Assembly (NCBI GenBank): GCA_943789305.1
Contig: CALSTP010000001.1
Coordinates: 1,126,178-1,190,177 of the forward strand
Reading direction: 5' to 3'
Length of the DNA: 64,000 nt
Source of the DNA: an uncultured Flavobacteriaceae bacterium
GTDB lineage: Bacteria > Bacteroidota > Bacteroidia > Flavobacteriales > Flavobacteriaceae
The notes beneath the pieces were generated by a model. It was not told where the DNA came from, did not search any database, and saw only the letters and a program-made list of their open reading frames with translations. Positions 59,917-64,000 of this stretch are shown piece by piece; within the stretch, counting starts at the first letter, position 1, and each line of letters begins with the position of its first letter. Made by a program: the position numbers and the translations under genes.

Positions 59917-61080
59917 CTATTCTCGATTGAGTTTATGAATTTTTTTGGTACCCTTATAAATAGAATACATCAATAATTTAGATTCCAACTTCCCATTAAA
60001 AAGTTTAATTTTTCTTGATGGACGTAATCCTACCCTTTTGATAGCTTCCATATTTGAACTAATCATCCAAGCTTGAGTATCTGGGTACTTTTGCTTTAAA
60101 GTATCACCAATTTCACTGTAAAATTGATTCATATCTCCTTCTAGGCGTTCGCCATACGGAGGATTGGTAAGAATATGTAAGGGACGATCTCCATCTTTAT
60201 CTGCATACAAAAAGTTGTTTTTAGAAACAGATATAAACTCTTCTAAATTGGCATTTTTAATGTTTTCACGAGCTTTATCAACCGCAGATGGTGCTTTGTC
60301 AAAACCTGAAATAGTCCCAGACAATCCTCTAATCTTATTGATCTGAGCTTCTTCAATTTTATAATACAGATCTTCGTCCCAATCGTTCCATTTTTCGAAG
60401 GCAAACTCTTTTCTGTTAATGTTGGCTGGTATGTTACAGGCAAGCAGAGCAGCTTCGATCAAAAGAGTTCCACTTCCACACATAGGATCAAGAAAATCTA
60501 CGTTTTGATCCCAACCTGAAAGAAGAACGAGGCCTGCAGCTAATACCTCGTTTAACGGAGCAATATTGGTTGCCGTTCGATAACCTCTGTGGTGTAATGA
60601 ACTTCCCGAACTATCCAAAGAAATTGTACACTGATCCCGATCAATATGAACGTTGATTCGTACATCTGGATGATCCAGGTCTACGTTTGGGCGATTACCA
60701 GTATCTGCGCGAAAACGATCGACAATGGCGTCTTTAGTTTTTTGAGAAACATACAATGAATGTGTAAAATTATCACCAAAAACAACACTGTCTACAGCCA
60801 AAGAATGTTCCGAACTAAGATGATTTTGCCAAGGGAAGTCATAAACCAAATTGTAAAGTTCGTGTTCATTTTTTACTCGGGCTGAATGAATTGGTTTAAG
60901 GATTTTTAAAGCAGTACGCAAACTCATGTTTGCTTTGTACATAAACCCTTTATCACCAACAAAATGAACTACTCGGTTGCCTTTTTCGATTTGTTGTGCA
61001 CCCAAGTTTTTAAGCTCTTCAACCAACAAATCTTCCATTCCATAGAATGTTTTAGCTAACATTTTAAAATTACCCTCCAT
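59917..61080 (-). CDS. THUMP-domain class I SAM-dependent RNA methyltransferase (RlmL/YcbY N-terminal-like)
   Basis: KTFYGMEDLLVEELKNLGAQQIEKGNRVVHFVG; FLDPMCGSGTLLIEAALLACNIPANINR; LTNPPYGERLEG; start probably the internal MLAKTFYGME. Confidence 0.92.
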   Translation of the reverse strand: MEGNFKMLAKTFYGMEDLLVEELKNLGAQQIEKGNRVVHFVGDKGFMYKANMSLRTALKILKPIHSARVKNEHELYNLVYDFPWQNHLSSEHSLAVDSVVFGDNFTHSLYVSQKTKDAIVDRFRADTGNRPNVDLDHPDVRINVHIDRDQCTISLDSSGSSLHHRGYRTATNIAPLNEVLAAGLVLLSGWDQNVDFLDPMCGSGTLLIEAALLACNIPANINRKEFAFEKWNDWDEDLYYKIEEAQINKIRGLSGTISGFDKAPSAVDKARENIKNANLEEFISVSKNNFLYADKDGDRPLHILTNPPYGERLEGDMNQFYSEIGDTLKQKYPDTQAWMISSNMEAIKRVGLRPSRKIKLFNGKLESKLLMYSIYKGTKKIHKLNRE

Positions 61081-61156
61081 AGCCGTTTTTTACCCGTCAA
61101 AAATAGTTTAATTTTGCACAATAAACGAAGAGAATCAAAACCTTCATTTTACCCCT

Positions 61157-61828
61157 ATGGAGTTAGAATTATTATTACCCTTTGTTGCTGTTTATTTTGG
61201 AGCAGTAATAGCCCTTTATTTTAGGCCTAGAGTTCCGTTTGGTATGAAACTAATTTTAGCTTTCAGTGGTTCCTTTCTTCTTTCCATTATAGTGATTGAT
61301 ATGCTCCCCCATATTTTTAAAGACAAAGCTTTTAATCCTGGAATATGGATTATGATGGGAATTGTTTTTCAAATCTTTTTAGAATTTTTTTCAAAGGGAG
61401 CAGAACATGGGCATACGCATCAAAGCACCAACAATAAATTTCCTTGGATTTTAATTGCAAGTCTAAGTATTCACGCATTTGTCGAAGGAATGCCGCTTTC
61501 TAATCAACCAGAACTTTTAATAGGGATTATTGTTCACAAAATCCCTATTGGAATGGTAATAACACTCCTGCTTTGGGAGGTAAAAACCCCAATAACACAA
61601 AAATTGGTAGCATTATCTGTTTTTGCTCTTATGACTCCTTTGGGCAATTTTGTTTGGAACACAGCTTTGAATTTTGAATCCATTACAATAATTATTGATG
61701 CAATCGTAGTTGGAATTTTACTACATATTTCTACAACAATCCTATTTGAAAGCTCTGAAGGCCATGTGTTTAATGTACAAAAATTTGTTGCTATTTTAGC
61801 TGGTATTTTCTTCGCTGCTATTTTGTAA
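61157..61828 (+). CDS. ZIP family metal transporter
   Basis: Multi-TM; HGHTHQSTNN loop; SIHAFVEGMPL and VHKIPIGMVITLLL motifs. Confidence 0.85.
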   Translation: MELELLLPFVAVYFGAVIALYFRPRVPFGMKLILAFSGSFLLSIIVIDMLPHIFKDKAFNPGIWIMMGIVFQIFLEFFSKGAEHGHTHQSTNNKFPWILIASLSIHAFVEGMPLSNQPELLIGIIVHKIPIGMVITLLLWEVKTPITQKLVALSVFALMTPLGNFVWNTALNFESITIIIDAIVVGILLHISTTILFESSEGHVFNVQKFVAILAGIFFAAIL

Positions 61829-62005
61829 AGTACTTTTTTTCCAAATATTACATCAGTACTGCCATTTATATATTTTTTAATAACCATTTAAAACAATATA
61901 CAATGGAAGAAAACAGATTGTTGAGCATCTTTAAATCATAATAAAGAAACCTATAAAATAAATTCATTGTTTGAACTTAACCTAGGAATTAATTGCTTGT
62001 TTTTT

Positions 62006-62036
62006 AAACCCTGTACCCCATACAGGGTTTTCTTTT
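62006..62036 (+). terminator. strong hairpin terminator (probably bidirectional)
   Basis: AAACCCTGTA-CCCCA-TACAGGGTTT perfect 10-bp stem, T-rich on both flanks. Confidence 0.8.
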
Positions 62037-62075
62037 GACTTGTTACAAAAAAACCTACTAAACTATATATACATT

Positions 62076-62838
62076 ATGATAAGACCGCTAGACCCCAACA
62101 AAAAAGTCATCTATTTGCTAAGTTTTATTTTCATTAACATCATTCTCAATTCTTGTAAAAAAGGAACAAAATTTTATGTGTATTATTACTTCTGGAAATT
62201 TTAAAACTTCCAAAACAGATCTGGATGATTTTAATCAAATTAAAATTTATGTAGAAAGTGATGTAATCATCAAACAAGTAAGTAAATCCACAATTCAATT
62301 TGAAGGAAAAAGTACTTTAGTAGACAGCATTTATTCTACAGTAGAAAACAACAAATTGATTGTGGAATTAAAATCCCCTTATTGCAATCCAGATATTCCT
62401 TTAAAAATTACAATAACTACGCCTAACCTAAAAGAGTTGGTGTTGACTGAAAAAGGGAATACAATTCTATATGATTTTAAAAATCATGAAAAATTAAAAC
62501 TCCAAATCAACACCAGTAGTAGTATTGAACTCAATTAATTTAATGGCCTTAAACAACTTGAAATAAGCCTTGAACAGGGCTCTACTATCCAAAGTAAAAA
62601 GAAAATCCCTGAAGTGAAGTTTATGAAAATTGATGTAAAAGGAAATGGAGCTGTAATGGGATACCCAATAATAGCTCAAAATGTTTAAATTAACATTGAA
62701 GGAAGAGGGAATTGTGAGGTAACAGCGATCAATAGCCTTGATGTAAATATAGTTGGCAATGCAAACGTCTATTGCAGGGGATTACCAACTTTGCACAAAA
62801 GAATTACAGGAAAAGGGGATGTTTATTTTATCAATTAA
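62076..62838 (+). pseudogene. DUF2807 (head GIN domain) lipoprotein, degraded
   Basis: MIRPLDPNKKVIYLLSFIFINIILNSCKKGTKF.. | frameshift | GNFKTSKTDLDDFNQIKIYVESDVIIKQVSKSTIQFEGK...SSIELN*FNGLKQLEISLEQGSTIQSKKK...AQNV*INIEGRGNCEVTAINSLDVNIVGNANVYCRG...GKGDVYFIN*. Confidence 0.85.
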
Positions 62839-62848
62839 AACAATGAAT

Positions 62849-63481
62849 TTATCTCAGTAATAAAAGTACCTCTTGAATCATAAACACATGAGAAGTTGCC
62901 CCACCTAATACAAAAACATGCCATATTGCATGCGATTCTTTAAGCCCTTTTAGACGATAAAAATAAACTCCAACTGTGTAAAAAAATCCACCCAGAATCA
63001 AATATGATAAAGCAGCAGGAGAAAATAATAGCCAGATGGTTTTAAAATCAAAAAGCACCAACCACCCCATTCCCAAGTACAAACTTAAAGATAGAACTTC
63101 ATAACGACCAGTATAAAACAACTTAAAAATTAAACCTAAAAATGCAATGCTCCAAACTGCTGTTAACATCCATACACCCGAGCTCTCAAATAACACTGTT
63201 AAAGTTACAGGAGTATAGGTTCCTGCGATTAAAAACAAAATGGCAATATGATCTATTTTACGCCATACTGGTTTTAAATCTCCAGAAACAGAATGATAAA
63301 TTGTAGAAGCTAAAAACAAAAAAATGAAAGAAAAACAATACACAGCTAATCCAAGCCAAGTCTGAAACGTAAGGGATTTATGAAATAATAAAAAATAGGG
63401 TGTAATTCCAATTCCAATAATAACCCCAAACGCATGGGTCAAAACATTTAACCTTTCTTCGGCTTTTATGAACTTTAACAT
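62849..63481 (-). CDS. hemolysin III family protein (PAQR/YqfA-like)
   Basis: EERLNVLTHAFGVIIGIG; STIYHSVSGDLKPVWRKIDHIAILFLIAGTYTPVTL; HAIWHVFVLGGATSHVFMI. Confidence 0.92.
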   Translation of the reverse strand: MLKFIKAEERLNVLTHAFGVIIGIGITPYFLLFHKSLTFQTWLGLAVYCFSFIFLFLASTIYHSVSGDLKPVWRKIDHIAILFLIAGTYTPVTLTVLFESSGVWMLTAVWSIAFLGLIFKLFYTGRYEVLSLSLYLGMGWLVLFDFKTIWLLFSPAALSYLILGGFFYTVGVYFYRLKGLKESHAIWHVFVLGGATSHVFMIQEVLLLLR

Positions 63482-63554
63482 AATTAACAGTATTACAAAC
63501 TAAAAATAGTGTAACAATTTAAGTTATCAATCGTCTTCTTTATAAAATTTACTT

Positions 63555-63991
63555 ATGAAAATTAGCCTCCTTATCCTATTCTTACCTCTAACAATTATTG
63601 CTCAAAACAAACTTCCAGATTTCGACGGTGTCGTAAATTTTGAGGAATGAAATTCAAGCGAAAAACACCTAATTGAATATGAAATTAGTCCGGGTAATAA
63701 CATCCCATCTCAAGAAGCTACAGAAGTTTACATTACCTACAGCTCCACAGATCTTTATGTTGGTTTTATTGCCTATGCCGATATGAAAACATTGCGCTCG
63801 TCTATTCGAAATCGAGATGAGGGGTATCGCGATGATTTTGTAATCATCGGAATTGACACTTATGGTGATGGTCGATACATGGTAAGTTTGGGAGCGGAAC
63901 CAACGGTTATTCTAAATTAGAAAACAACAGCAGATTTTCTGTTGATAATTCTCAGATCTACATGAAATTCCAGTATTTATTATCAATATAA
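63555..63991 (+). pseudogene. DUF5916-type protein remnant (CBM9/DOMON-like N-terminus fused to distal C-terminus)
   Basis: MKISLLILFLPLTIIAQNKLPDFDGVVNFEE*NSSEKHLIEYEISPGNNIPSQEATEVYITYSSTDLYVGFIAYADMKTLRSSIRNRDEGYRDDFVIIGIDTYGDGRYMVSLGAEP | frame change | NGYSKLENNSRFSVDNSQIYMKFQYLLSI*. Confidence 0.75.
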
Positions 63992-64000
63992 AAAATCTTT

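Overview
AT-rich chromosomal window whose gene content and synteny fit a Bacteroidota/Flavobacteriaceae genome. Most of it is housekeeping: envelope and peptidoglycan genes (a GH3/beta-lactamase-like fusion, an amidase, LptD-like, TamB-like, MurA, M23), central metabolism (GAPDH, PfkA, Acs, TrxB, RocD), RNA modification and processing (TsaD, RsmE, Fmt, RlmD, a THUMP methyltransferase, RNase Y), BshA, RecQ, HU, transporters, one tRNA with a CAT anticodon and a probable 6S RNA between zapA and rny. I see no CRISPR array, prophage, secondary-metabolite cluster or convincing new defence system. Two patterns deserve a second look. (1) Three divergently transcribed genes (an AAA/P-loop ATPase, tamB and a TauE/SafE-like permease) have no ATG/GTG/TTG positioned to give a complete protein and appear to start at ATT/ATC. 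In the ATPase the Walker A motif lies upstream of any canonical start. (2) There is an excess of decaying genes: fbp with two compensating indels and a lost 3' end, a DUF4357 remnant, a DUF2807 protein, a DUF5916 protein with an apparent internal deletion, and a transposase-like fragment. Several of these sit in a scar between rlmD and the DUF6452/DUF6048 pair. All family calls were made by eye from motifs and general knowledge; no database search was run.
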